Made by a program: the position numbers and the translations under genes. The notes beneath the pieces were generated by a model that was given only the letters and a program-made list of their open reading frames with translations, had not been told where the DNA came from and did not search any database. A DNA stretch of 64,000 nt from Psychrobacillus sp044762855 (lineage in GTDB: Bacteria; Bacillota; Bacilli; Bacillales_A; Planococcaceae): the NCBI RefSeq assembly GCF_044762855.1, contig NZ_JBIWFB010000003.1, positions 310,001 to 374,000 on the forward strand. The letters run 5' to 3'. Positions 52,690 through 60,612 of this stretch are shown here, piece by piece. How positions within the stretch are numbered: position 1 is the first letter of the stretch; each line of letters begins with the position of its first letter.

Positions 52690-54828
52690 TTAGAATGCTT
52701 CTTTCTTTTTAACAAGCATTTCTGTTATTTTCCATAATTCTACGGGTCTAGAAAAATAATAACCTTGGAAATAGTCACAAAAGTTTTCTGTTAAAAATTT
52801 TAGTTGACTCTCTGTTTCTACTCCTTCTGCTGTTACTTTCATTCCTAGGCGATGGGCAAGTTGTATGATCAAATGAATGATAGCCCTTGCTTTAGGATCA
52901 CTCTCAATATCTTTTATGAACATCCGGTCTATTTTGAGAATATCGAAAGGATAATTCTTCAAATAGGACAATGATGAGTATTGGGTGCCAAAGTCATCAA
53001 TTGCAAGTTGAACACCATAATCTTTTAGTATTTTCAGTTTATTGATTGTTTCAGTCTGAAAGTCCATTAATATGCCCTCTGTAATTTCGAGTTCTATTAA
53101 TTGTGGAGGAATATCGTGTTCTTCAATTGTTTGAATAATTTGGTTTACTATATCCTTCTGCTCAAATTGTTTTGGCGATATATTAATTCCCATAACCATT
53201 GGTGGAAGTCCCATATCCAACCATTCTCTTATTTGTCTAATTGCGGTCTTCATTACCCAACTGCCAATTTGATTGATCATTCCATTTTTTTCAGCGACGG
53301 GAATAAATTCATTTGGGAATATCACTTGTCCATCAGGGGTTTGCCAACGTATTAACGCTTCAAAACCTACTAATTGCGAATCTTTTTCTATTTTAGGTTG
53401 ATAGTGCAAAGTAAATTCTTGATGTTCCATAGCATTAATCAATTTGCTTTCGATATTAAAGCGGTTCAATGGAGAAAAAAGTAAATCCGATTCGAATATA
53501 CGAAAACCGTTATTGCGGCTTTTGTTTGCTTTAGATTCATACATGGCTAAATCCGCATTCTTTAAAAGTTCCTTTACAGTGTTTCCTTGTTCTGGAGAAA
53601 AAGTGGCACCAATGCTCAGCGATATATAATGACTTTGATTTTCGATTACATAAGGTTCATTCATATAATCAATTAAAGCTTTACAACGGCTCATCAACTC
53701 TTGCTTAGAAGTAACATTAGGTGTGGCCAAAACAAATTCATCTCCACCGAGACGTCCAATCACTTCATGCGGAAGAACAAATTGTTGTAATCTATTAGAT
53801 ACTATTTTTAATAAGTCATCGCCAGCTTGATGACCGAAATGATCGTTTATATATTTGAAGTTATCTAAATCAAATAAAATAACTGTCACTAAATGATCAG
53901 ATTCTCTATTCATTAACATTTCAGATATGCGGTCCGTTAAAAACCTGCGATTAGGAAGTCCAGTTAGTGAATCATGATAAGCCATATGAGAGATTTTTAG
54001 TTCAGCTTCTTTACGACTCGTAATGTCAGTGCGGATAGCTGTATATTGATACACCTTACCTTCTTTATCTAAAAAGGGAACAATGGTTGTATCCACCCAA
54101 TATAATTCTCCATTTTTTTTCTTATTTAATATTTCTCCTCGCCATATACTGCCATTTCTTATAATTTTCCACATTTCATTAAAAAAACTTTTCGGATGAT
54201 ATCCAGAATTAGTCATAGTATGAGGACTCCCAACTAATTCATTCCGACTATATCCTGAAATTTTACAGAACAAATCATTAACATACGTAATGTTTCCGTG
54301 TATATCCGTAAAGGTGACAAGTGTCGATTCATCCAATGCATACTTCATATCTGCCAAATGGCGAAGCGTATCATCCAACTGGATTTGAGTCTCGCGTAGA
54401 GCAGTAATATCTTGTGTAATTCCAGTAACTCTTTGTTCATTTATATAGTGAAGATTCGCTTTCACAAGCACGTGAATTAACGATCCATCCTGTCGAATTA
54501 TTCTATATTCATTTTCTACGAGTCGAGGTTCCACATTACCTTCAAATAAGGAACTAGCTTGCATTATCACGCTTTTTCTATCTTCCTCATAAACATAGTT
54601 ATTGATATATGTAGTTATAGGAAGTACTTTTGGCATATCAGGATAACCCAACATTTCGATAAGTTCTTCACTTAGGTGTAAATACCCAGTTTGTAAATCA
54701 TATTCCCACATACCAATTTTGGAGATTCTCAACGATTCCGAATAGGCTGATGCATTAAAGAGACTGCTGTTATGATTAGTATTATTTTCAAGGTTTCGAA
54801 AGGTCTTATTTGACATAATTTTACACAC
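52690..54828 (-). CDS. PAS-PAS-GGDEF-EAL cyclic-di-GMP enzyme
   Basis: 712 residues. Two PAS domains (about 30-145 and 155-270, each followed by a PAC segment such as YTAIRTDITSRKEAE), a GGDEF domain with intact RLGGDEF, and an EAL domain with FEALIRWQ, INISPKQF, ELEITEG, AIDDFGTQYSSL and AEGVETE. Both catalytic cores look complete. No membrane segments, so signals are cytosolic. The start is uncertain: GTG at 54828 (AGGA 3-4 bases before) or ATG at 54816 (no close ribosome site). Confidence 0.92.
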   Translation of the reverse strand: MCKIMSNKTFRNLENNTNHNSSLFNASAYSESLRISKIGMWEYDLQTGYLHLSEELIEMLGYPDMPKVLPITTYINNYVYEEDRKSVIMQASSLFEGNVEPRLVENEYRIIRQDGSLIHVLVKANLHYINEQRVTGITQDITALRETQIQLDDTLRHLADMKYALDESTLVTFTDIHGNITYVNDLFCKISGYSRNELVGSPHTMTNSGYHPKSFFNEMWKIIRNGSIWRGEILNKKKNGELYWVDTTIVPFLDKEGKVYQYTAIRTDITSRKEAELKISHMAYHDSLTGLPNRRFLTDRISEMLMNRESDHLVTVILFDLDNFKYINDHFGHQAGDDLLKIVSNRLQQFVLPHEVIGRLGGDEFVLATPNVTSKQELMSRCKALIDYMNEPYVIENQSHYISLSIGATFSPEQGNTVKELLKNADLAMYESKANKSRNNGFRIFESDLLFSPLNRFNIESKLINAMEHQEFTLHYQPKIEKDSQLVGFEALIRWQTPDGQVIFPNEFIPVAEKNGMINQIGSWVMKTAIRQIREWLDMGLPPMVMGINISPKQFEQKDIVNQIIQTIEEHDIPPQLIELEITEGILMDFQTETINKLKILKDYGVQLAIDDFGTQYSSLSYLKNYPFDILKIDRMFIKDIESDPKARAIIHLIIQLAHRLGMKVTAEGVETESQLKFLTENFCDYFQGYYFSRPVELWKITEMLVKKKEAF

Positions 54829-54857
54829 ATCCTATACATCCATTTTAGGACTTCACA

Positions 54858-54886
54858 CATATGATATTATATCTATTTATCATATG
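54858..54886. promoter_or_regulatory. Inverted repeat before the GGDEF/EAL gene
   Basis: CATATGATA-N11-TATCATATG, perfect 9-base arms, with a TATAAT on the minus strand inside the spacer and a further GATATGAT at 54891. Looks like an operator over a promoter. Confidence 0.6.
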
Positions 54887-55033
54887 AAAAGATATGATTT
54901 TTATCACAGTAAATGAGAATAATTTTCACTGTTAATAATCCATTTAATGCCTTATATTTTTTTTTATGGATATTTATCAATAAAACAGTGACCGGTTTCT
55001 ATTTAATGACCGCTACTTATTATTGATACTTCT

Positions 55034-55282
55034 TTATTCATCCCAATTCCAATAGGTGATTTCGCCCAGTTGAACACTCCGAATTTCTTTTATATCCTTC
55101 AATTTTAAAAACACTTTGACTTGGTCCGTTATAACACCGCTCCACAAGCTTGGAATCCTTGTTCTGAAGTTTCTTAAATCCTCTATGTTAGTTGTAAAAG
55201 GATATTTTACCCACAAAAAAAGCAGAAGATCGCAAATTCTTGATCTTCTGCTGCTAATTATTTCACTCATTTCAACGAACAA
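55034..55282 (-). pseudogene. Possible remnant of an unidentified gene
   Basis: An 82-codon frame whose first part runs through the terminator hairpin at 55215, so that part cannot be a real gene. The rest (LRNFRTRIPSLWSGVITDQ, VQLGEITYWNWDE) has ordinary protein composition and could be the tail of a lost gene. No ribosome site. Confidence 0.25.
55215..55253 (-). terminator. Terminator of the enoyl-CoA hydratase gene
   Basis: AGCAGAAGATC and GATCTTCTGCT, perfect, with TTTTTTT on the minus strand. Confidence 0.9.
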
Positions 55283-55284
55283 CT

Positions 55285-56064
55285 TTATACTCCTTTGAAT
55301 GCAGGCTTACGTTTTGAAACAAATGCATTTAGCCCTTCTACATGATCTGCCGTTTTACGCATTGCTGTTTGAGTTATTGCTTCTTGCTCTAATATAGACT
55401 CTAGCTCTTTTATTTGTACTGCATGTAAGATTTCTTTTGAAGCAATCATTGCCGCTATTGGTGATTGTAGTAGCTTTTGTGCATAGGACGTTGCGGTTGC
55501 CCATCCTAGTCCATCGGATGCAACTTCATCCACTAAGCCGATTACTTTTGCCTCTTTCCCAGTAAATAGCTGGCCATTCCACATTAGTTGTTTTGCTTTT
55601 GGAATTCCAACTCTTTCTTTTAAGAAAAAGTGGCCTCCACCATCTGGCACTAGTCCAATGCCAATAAAGTTCATAGCCAATTTACTATTTTCTTCGGCAA
55701 TGACTAAATCGCAACCAAGTACCATACTAAAACCAAGCCCTGCTGCCGCTCCGTGAACAGATGCAATTGTAATTTGTGGTAAAGTATACAATGCTAATGC
55801 AATACGTGATACATATTTCATCGCTTCTTCTATATTTAATGAATTCTCCGGATCAATCATCGCTTTAATATCTCCACCAGCCGAAAATGCGCGACCTTCT
55901 CCTTTTAACAGCAGTACTTGCACCGAAGTATCTTCTTTTATGGATTCCAAGCAATCTGCAAGCTCCATCATCATCACTTCATTCATCGAGTTCATTGACT
56001 CTGGTCGATTTAATGTTAAAGTGGCGATTCTTCCTTCTTTTTCTAAATTAATCGAAGTAAACAT
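55285..56064 (-). CDS. Enoyl-CoA hydratase/isomerase family protein
   Basis: 259 residues of the crotonase family: the oxyanion-hole segments GRAFSAGGDIKAM and HGAAAGLGFSMVLGCDLVIA, and VPDGGGHFFLKERVG, where the second catalytic acid of hydratases is replaced by Asp-Gly, as in many enoyl-CoA isomerase-like members. Likely role in fatty-acid beta-oxidation, supported by a FadR-type box 19 bases upstream. It could be a hydratase, an isomerase or a PaaG-like enzyme. Confidence 0.88.
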   Translation of the reverse strand: MFTSINLEKEGRIATLTLNRPESMNSMNEVMMMELADCLESIKEDTSVQVLLLKGEGRAFSAGGDIKAMIDPENSLNIEEAMKYVSRIALALYTLPQITIASVHGAAAGLGFSMVLGCDLVIAEENSKLAMNFIGIGLVPDGGGHFFLKERVGIPKAKQLMWNGQLFTGKEAKVIGLVDEVASDGLGWATATSYAQKLLQSPIAAMIASKEILHAVQIKELESILEQEAITQTAMRKTADHVEGLNAFVSKRKPAFKGV

Positions 56065-56082
56065 TCCATTCTCCCCTTTGTA

Positions 56083-56100
56083 AATGAATAGTTATTCATT
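56083..56100. promoter_or_regulatory. FadR-type operator before the enoyl-CoA hydratase gene
   Basis: AATGAATAGTTATTCATT has perfect 8-base arms around GT and agrees with the FadR consensus apart from its ends. Same orientation and distance to the gene as the lcfB site. Confidence 0.75.
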
Positions 56101-56143
56101 ATTATTACATTCGCCATCATTCACGATATTCCTTCTTTACGAT

Positions 56144-56180
56144 AAAAAAGGATCTCACCCAATTGTGGGGAGATCCTTTT
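56144..56180 (-). terminator. Terminator of the yheA operon
   Basis: AAAAGGATCTC and GAGATCCTTTT arms, with TTTTTT on the minus strand. Confidence 0.88.
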
Positions 56181-56182
56181 CA

Positions 56183-56527
56183 TTAGATACCTTCATATAA
56201 ATCTTGTACAGGTTTGATGAGCACACGATTTACTTCTTCGATTAATTGACTTAATGCCATTTCTGCTTGCAGCATTTGTGCAATTTTTGCATTGTTTTGG
56301 GCAAGCTGCGCAGTTTTTTGAGCATATTCTAATTCTTCGCCAGCAATTTCTTCGCCTTTCATTTGCTTTTCCTGAAGGGTTAATTGGATTTTGCGAAAAC
56401 TTTGGAATAGTGCTAATGCTTCTGCATCAGCTTTTACAGCATCGACGGCTGCCTTTACGTTAGCGAACTCAGTTGTTTTGCGTAATGTTGCTTCTAGTTT
56501 GTTAATGTCGTCATAAATATTGATCAT
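56183..56527 (-). CDS. yheA: YlbF/YmcA-family protein YheA
   Basis: 114 residues, helical, DUF964 (YlbF) family: DINKLEATLRKTTEFANVKAA at the start and AEMALSQLIEEVNRVL at the end. Relatives YlbF and YmcA form a complex that guides RNase Y; YheA has no proven role. It follows yheB by 15 bases. Confidence 0.88.
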   Translation of the reverse strand: MINIYDDINKLEATLRKTTEFANVKAAVDAVKADAEALALFQSFRKIQLTLQEKQMKGEEIAGEELEYAQKTAQLAQNNAKIAQMLQAEMALSQLIEEVNRVLIKPVQDLYEGI

Positions 56528-56542
56528 TATAGTTAGCCCCTT

Positions 56543-57685
56543 TTATCCCGTAATAAATACGATAATCCCTTGAACAATCCCAATAAGACCTCCAAGAAAT
56601 CCGCCTAAAACGGTAATCATTTTAAATTCTCTTTTCGAAATTCCAAGTACAATATCTTCCAAACGTTCTACTGGGAAAGAATCGACTTGCTCTTTTACCA
56701 TATCTTCTAATTTCATTTTACGCAATACTTCTTCTAATTTTGCCTCGGCTTCAATAAAAGCAAAATTAGTAAGCTTAGGAACTAGCTTTGTTTGCGTCCA
56801 TTCTGCTGCTTCTGGGAAATAAAAAACTAAGCTGTGACTTAAACGTTCCTCTATTGCCAGTTGTTCAGTTAAATATTTCTTCACATTTCCAATGACCGGT
56901 TCAAAGTCAAAGCCATCAATCATCTCTACAATTGGACGATCTTTTAACTTTTCCCATTCATTACGGACAATATTTTCTAACATATTTTTTGTTCCAGGAG
57001 CTTTTAAAAATTTCAAGATTTCAGGTTGTACTTTTCCTGCAAGTGAGGAAGATTCTCCAACAAACATTTGAATCATACTACCGAGTGTTCCTTTAGTCGA
57101 AAGAAAATCATCAATTAAGTTTTTTACTGTCATTTTGCCTTGTTCCGATTCGAAAAAGTCTTCTCCCTTTTCCAAAATATAAGCAACAATTTCGCCAACT
57201 TTCATATCTGCTTTTTGTTGCCAGTCGACAGGTGCTAACTCACGGATTGTTTCCTGTTCGAATCTAGATTTTAATTGTTTAAACTGGAGATCTACTTGAT
57301 TTTCAATTTTTCCATTTGCCATGGACGCAATATTTTCAATACCACCGAGCTTTAACCAATCTGCAATTGTTTTATCGGAAAGAAGTATCTTTTCATTCAA
57401 TTGACGGACGATCAATTTAGTTGCCTTTTCTTGCATATCTTCATTAAAATATTTTCTTTTAAAAATTTCAGGAGTTAATAGGTGATTAATCACTGTATTT
57501 CCCAATTGTTTTGCTAGTTCATCTCGTCTTTTTGGTATTAAACCGGGTGTGAATGGAACACGCCAGGATCCGATATATTTTGCCTGATGTGGTCGAAATA
57601 ACATTTTAATCGCTAAATGATTCGTTACTGCTCCAATAGCTGCGCCGACGACTGCCATAAATGCGATTGTCCATATAAAATTCAT
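56543..57685 (-). CDS. yheB: DUF445 membrane protein YheB
   Basis: 380 residues from ATG 57685 (AAGGTG 6 bases before). A helix at each end (about 6-26 and 355-378) encloses a long helical domain; HLAIKMLFRPHQAKYIGSWRVPFTPGLIPKRRDELA is the DUF445 signature. In B. subtilis yheB-yheA are also paired. Function unknown, possibly cell-envelope shape. Confidence 0.9.
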   Translation of the reverse strand: MNFIWTIAFMAVVGAAIGAVTNHLAIKMLFRPHQAKYIGSWRVPFTPGLIPKRRDELAKQLGNTVINHLLTPEIFKRKYFNEDMQEKATKLIVRQLNEKILLSDKTIADWLKLGGIENIASMANGKIENQVDLQFKQLKSRFEQETIRELAPVDWQQKADMKVGEIVAYILEKGEDFFESEQGKMTVKNLIDDFLSTKGTLGSMIQMFVGESSSLAGKVQPEILKFLKAPGTKNMLENIVRNEWEKLKDRPIVEMIDGFDFEPVIGNVKKYLTEQLAIEERLSHSLVFYFPEAAEWTQTKLVPKLTNFAFIEAEAKLEEVLRKMKLEDMVKEQVDSFPVERLEDIVLGISKREFKMITVLGGFLGGLIGIVQGIIVFITG

Positions 57686-57751
57686 CTGTTTCACCTTTTT
57701 CCTCTAGCTTCAAATTTATTATAGCAGAGGAAGGACAAACACTAAAAGAAT

Positions 57752-58141
57752 TTACAATGCGTTGTACATGGTCGAAAATCGAATAGCATGCTCTGTTTCG
57801 TCATGCATCGCCACAAACAGCGGAGCGTATGCCTGCTGAATCGGTATTTGGAGCAGCATTTCTTTGTACATTTCGGCTGCTTCTAACTCGTCTTTAATTG
57901 CACTTTTTGCACATTCTTTTAGATCAAAACACTCTTTAGGCTCCGGGAAATTTTGAACAAATGTCCCCGTCAGCATATAATATAATTGTTGGAACATTTC
58001 GTAATGGCTTTTTTCATCTATATAGACATGCTCGATAAAGCTCTGCCAATACGGATCATCCGTTAATTTATACATAGAACGATAAAAGTGATAATCTTCA
58101 TATTCGTTTAGTATTGCTTGTTTTAATTTATCAGTAAACAA
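57752..58141 (-). CDS. Ferritin-like di-iron protein
   Basis: 129 residues, four helices. Candidate iron ligands are glutamates and histidines in NEYEDYHFY (E13/E15), DEKSH (E43, H46), KDELEAAEMY and HDETEH, the two-ExxH layout of rubrerythrin-type ferritin-like proteins. TTG start with GGAG 7 bases upstream. No rubredoxin domain. Reaction unknown; peroxide or iron handling is the usual role. Confidence 0.8.
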   Translation of the reverse strand: MFTDKLKQAILNEYEDYHFYRSMYKLTDDPYWQSFIEHVYIDEKSHYEMFQQLYYMLTGTFVQNFPEPKECFDLKECAKSAIKDELEAAEMYKEMLLQIPIQQAYAPLFVAMHDETEHAIRFSTMYNAL

Positions 58142-58189
58142 TTAGACGCTCCTTCATTAGTCATTTCTACTAGTGTATGCGAATAAATT

Positions 58190-58417
58190 ATGCCACATGA
58201 AAGGTTGATAGAATTGCTACAGCATTTTAGTTTTAAACCCTTATATGAAAACAAACAATTACCAGGTTGGTCTATTTCTTTCTTTTATAAACGAACGAGA
58301 TACGCCGCTGAATATGAGCCTGATGGCACGATCAAATGGATTGGCGATGCGCCTGGCGACGAAGAGACTGTCAAGAAAATGATTCATGAGCTTATGCTTT
58401 TTCATGTATATGACTAA
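58190..58417 (+). CDS. yheE: YheE-like small protein
   Basis: 75 residues, FSFKPLYENKQLPGWSISFFYKRTRYAAEYEPDG, the YheE (DUF5342) family found in the yhe cluster of B. subtilis. No clear ribosome site before ATG 58190; a TTG at 58205 after GAAAGG is another choice. Function unknown. Confidence 0.78.
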   Translation: MPHERLIELLQHFSFKPLYENKQLPGWSISFFYKRTRYAAEYEPDGTIKWIGDAPGDEETVKKMIHELMLFHVYD

Positions 58418-58446
58418 AAAAACGCAAGGGATTTTTTCCCTCGCGC
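58416..58446. terminator. Terminator shared by yheE and the MFS gene
   Basis: CGCAAGGGA and TCCCTCGCG arms; TTTTTTT on the minus strand and CTTTT on the plus strand. Confidence 0.8.
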
Positions 58447-58449
58447 CTT

Positions 58450-59706
58450 TTATGTAGCTCCCAACTTTTTTCTTCCAAATAAAATATAAAAATAAGTAGA
58501 AGCGATAATATATAAAACTCCTGTAATGGAAAATGCAAATGCATAACCCCAGTAATAACCGTGCGCCATTACAAGACCTGTAGCTATCCCACCAGTACTT
58601 GCCCATCCGACATGAAAAACCATCTGATTCACTGAATTCGCAAGCCCTTTATATTTATCATGCACAAGATCCATCGCAATCGCACTTTGAATCGGATTAC
58701 CAGCATTCATCAACGCTTGACGTAGTAAAAATCCAAGCGAGGCAATAATTAGTGAATTTGTAAAACCCGTTAAAAACAAAAATGGAATGGAAAGTAGCTG
58801 AAATATAACTAAGGCACGGACTTGCCCCACTCTTTTCACTAGAGCCGGCCCTAATAGCATAGCAACTGCAGTCATTGCAGATCCAAGTGACAAGATTAAA
58901 CCAATATATGCATTCGATGCATCAAATCGATTGGAAAAATACAAATTCAAATAAGGTATGACTAAGCCTGAACCCGTTCCTATTAGTAAATTGGCAAATC
59001 CAAACAGTAATATAACGGTAATATTTCGTTTAAAACTACTCGGCACACTTTTTACTACTTTTTCTGTCGGTTTTTCTATTTCTTCTGTTTTTTCACTTGG
59101 CTTTAATTGGAATAAGGGAATTAACCCTAATCCAAATAGGATGGACCCTATTATTAATACCCACTTGATCGAAACAAGCACGGACATATTTGCATAGACG
59201 TGTAATACATCCGCCAATACCCCGCCACCTAAGCTTCCAATAACACTTGCAATAGTAACTAATGAAAAATGAATACTAAATAAGTGCATTCGCTCGCTAG
59301 CACGAGAGTTCTCCGCAAGAAAAGGGACACCTGAAACTTGGACTAACGCCATAAACAAACCTGTTAGAAACGCAGCGTATATAATGGACTGTTCGCTTAC
59401 CGTGACGCTGCGGTAAAAAAGAGTTAATACCGTAACAATCGTCCCAAGAATAATCATTCCTTTTCGCCCGTATCGATCACTTAGAAATCCTGCTGGAATA
59501 AGTATTATAGCCGTTGCAAGCGAAGTCATCGAGATAACCGTTCCATTTAGCGTTTCGGGAAATCCCAATTCTTTAATATATAAATTATACATAACGGCAA
59601 ATATGCCCATTCCAATTTGTATGAACATATTTGCAAGCATAAACAATCGAATATTTCGATTGAAGGAAGCTATTTTGATTTTCCAATCCTGTAGCGCAGT
59701 TAACAT
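58450..59706 (-). CDS. MFS transporter
   Basis: 418 residues, 12 helices, the MFS loop motif GFLSDRYGRKGM after helix 2 and a long cytoplasmic loop near 200-220 (KPSEKTEEIEKPTEK). Resembles multidrug or sugar efflux members; substrate unknown. GAGGTC precedes the ATG. It stands just before the composite repeat element C. Confidence 0.85.
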   Translation of the reverse strand: MLTALQDWKIKIASFNRNIRLFMLANMFIQIGMGIFAVMYNLYIKELGFPETLNGTVISMTSLATAIILIPAGFLSDRYGRKGMIILGTIVTVLTLFYRSVTVSEQSIIYAAFLTGLFMALVQVSGVPFLAENSRASERMHLFSIHFSLVTIASVIGSLGGGVLADVLHVYANMSVLVSIKWVLIIGSILFGLGLIPLFQLKPSEKTEEIEKPTEKVVKSVPSSFKRNITVILLFGFANLLIGTGSGLVIPYLNLYFSNRFDASNAYIGLILSLGSAMTAVAMLLGPALVKRVGQVRALVIFQLLSIPFLFLTGFTNSLIIASLGFLLRQALMNAGNPIQSAIAMDLVHDKYKGLANSVNQMVFHVGWASTGGIATGLVMAHGYYWGYAFAFSITGVLYIIASTYFYILFGRKKLGAT

Positions 59707-59867
59707 AGAGGACCTCTTTTTTATTTTATTTCGATTCTCTAAATATACGATTTTCGTTAGAAAAATTCAATAGGCAGTGATTGTTAGTTAATAAAAAATC
59801 TTCTCTAAAGGATTGGTTGCATAATGTAGGGATAATGTGTCGTAAAGCCCTATTAGGTGGCCGCTAA

Positions 59868-59993
59868 GATTTTCGCTGCAATCGTACGCTTTCCGCCGGG
59901 TAAGCGATGAGCCATCCCCGCCGCTTAGGCGTACGTTGGGATGTCTCTTTTTGCTCACTTATCCGGCTGGAGTCGACGCTTGCAGCGAAAATC
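59868..59993. repeat. Large palindrome 1 of copy C
   Basis: GATTTTCGCTGCAATCGTACG pairs with the arm ending TTGCAGCGAAAATC. More diverged inside (GCGATGAGCCATCCCCGCC) than the other three copies. Confidence 0.78.
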
Positions 59994-60085
59994 AATGGAA
60001 ATCACTTGCTTATTCAATATTTGCTTGCTAGTAACAAAGCTTGCTACATTTTATGGGTCTATTTTATCCAGTAAATGGCTTAGAG

Positions 60086-60160
60086 CAACCAATCATTCAT
60101 GGAAAGCAACCGGTTCCAGTTTGAAAGCAATCAAATAGCCGATGAAAGCAACTAAATTCT
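60086..60160. repeat. 21-bp-period array, box AGTTGCTTTCA on the minus strand (4 units)
   Basis: CAACC/CAATC/CAACT boxes begin at 60086, 60107, 60128 and 60149, exactly 21 bp apart. On the minus strand they read AGTTGCTTTCA, GATTGCTTTCA, GGTTGCTTTCC, GGTTGCTCTAA. Internal to copy C. Confidence 0.83.
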
Positions 60161-60369
60161 TAAATAAGCAAGTCTACTCGGTTGAGATGACCACGATTTT
60201 GGCGCATTATGGAAATAATATACCTAAAAGAACTCCGAACTTACCAGACCGGTATCTGCTCGACAAGTTTGTCGTGTTCAGCTGTCTTATTATCAAGTTC
60301 GCAGTGTATATTGTCTCGTTCAACCACTTATTGTTAATTTCGGACATTGATTAGTTAGTAATCTCCATT

Positions 60370-60504
60370 GGATTTTCGCAGCAGGGAGGCTACTCCAGTA
60401 GGATCAAGTGAGTAAAATGAGCCTTCACAACGTACGCGCGTAGGCGTGGCGGTGAAGGCTCATCGCTCACCCTACGGAAAGCGTCCGCCCTGCTGCGAAA
60501 ATCC
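60370..60504. repeat. Large palindrome 2 of copy C
   Basis: GGATTTTCGCAGCAGGGAGG pairs with the arm ending CCCTGCTGCGAAAATCC. It is the inverse of the copy A palindrome and nearly identical to it (GGCGGTGAAGGCTCATC, GCGTCCGCCC). Confidence 0.82.
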
Positions 60505-60567
60505 CTGCGGACACTTCATACAACTCACTACTGCGCATTATCTCTACAATATGCACTTAATAAAATA

Positions 60568-60612
60568 AAAAAGGGAATATCCCCACACGCATTATGCATG
60601 TGAAGATACTCC
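60568..60612 (-). terminator. Terminator of yheIH, overlapping the yheH end
   Basis: On the minus strand GGAGTATC-TT-CACATGC pairs with GCGTGTG-GG-GATATTCC, followed by TTTTTT. The last yheH codons lie inside the stem. Confidence 0.75.

Larger units (their letters stand above)
59819..60556. mobile_element. Composite MITE-like element, copy C (about 738 bp)
   Basis: ATGTAGGGATAATGTG at the left end and, inverted at the right, TTGTAGAGATAATGCG; both ends begin GCATA. Unlike copies A and B it has a palindrome next to each end (59868 and 60370), and the core (array, CTCGTTCAACC, TTATTGTTAAT) is reversed between them. So it carries two left-type ends in opposite directions, as if two copies had fused or one end had been copied to the other side. 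Confidence 0.75.

Noticed and set aside
58259..58606. A 115-codon minus-strand frame across the end of the MFS gene and yheE
   Set aside because: It crosses a strong terminator and two real genes.
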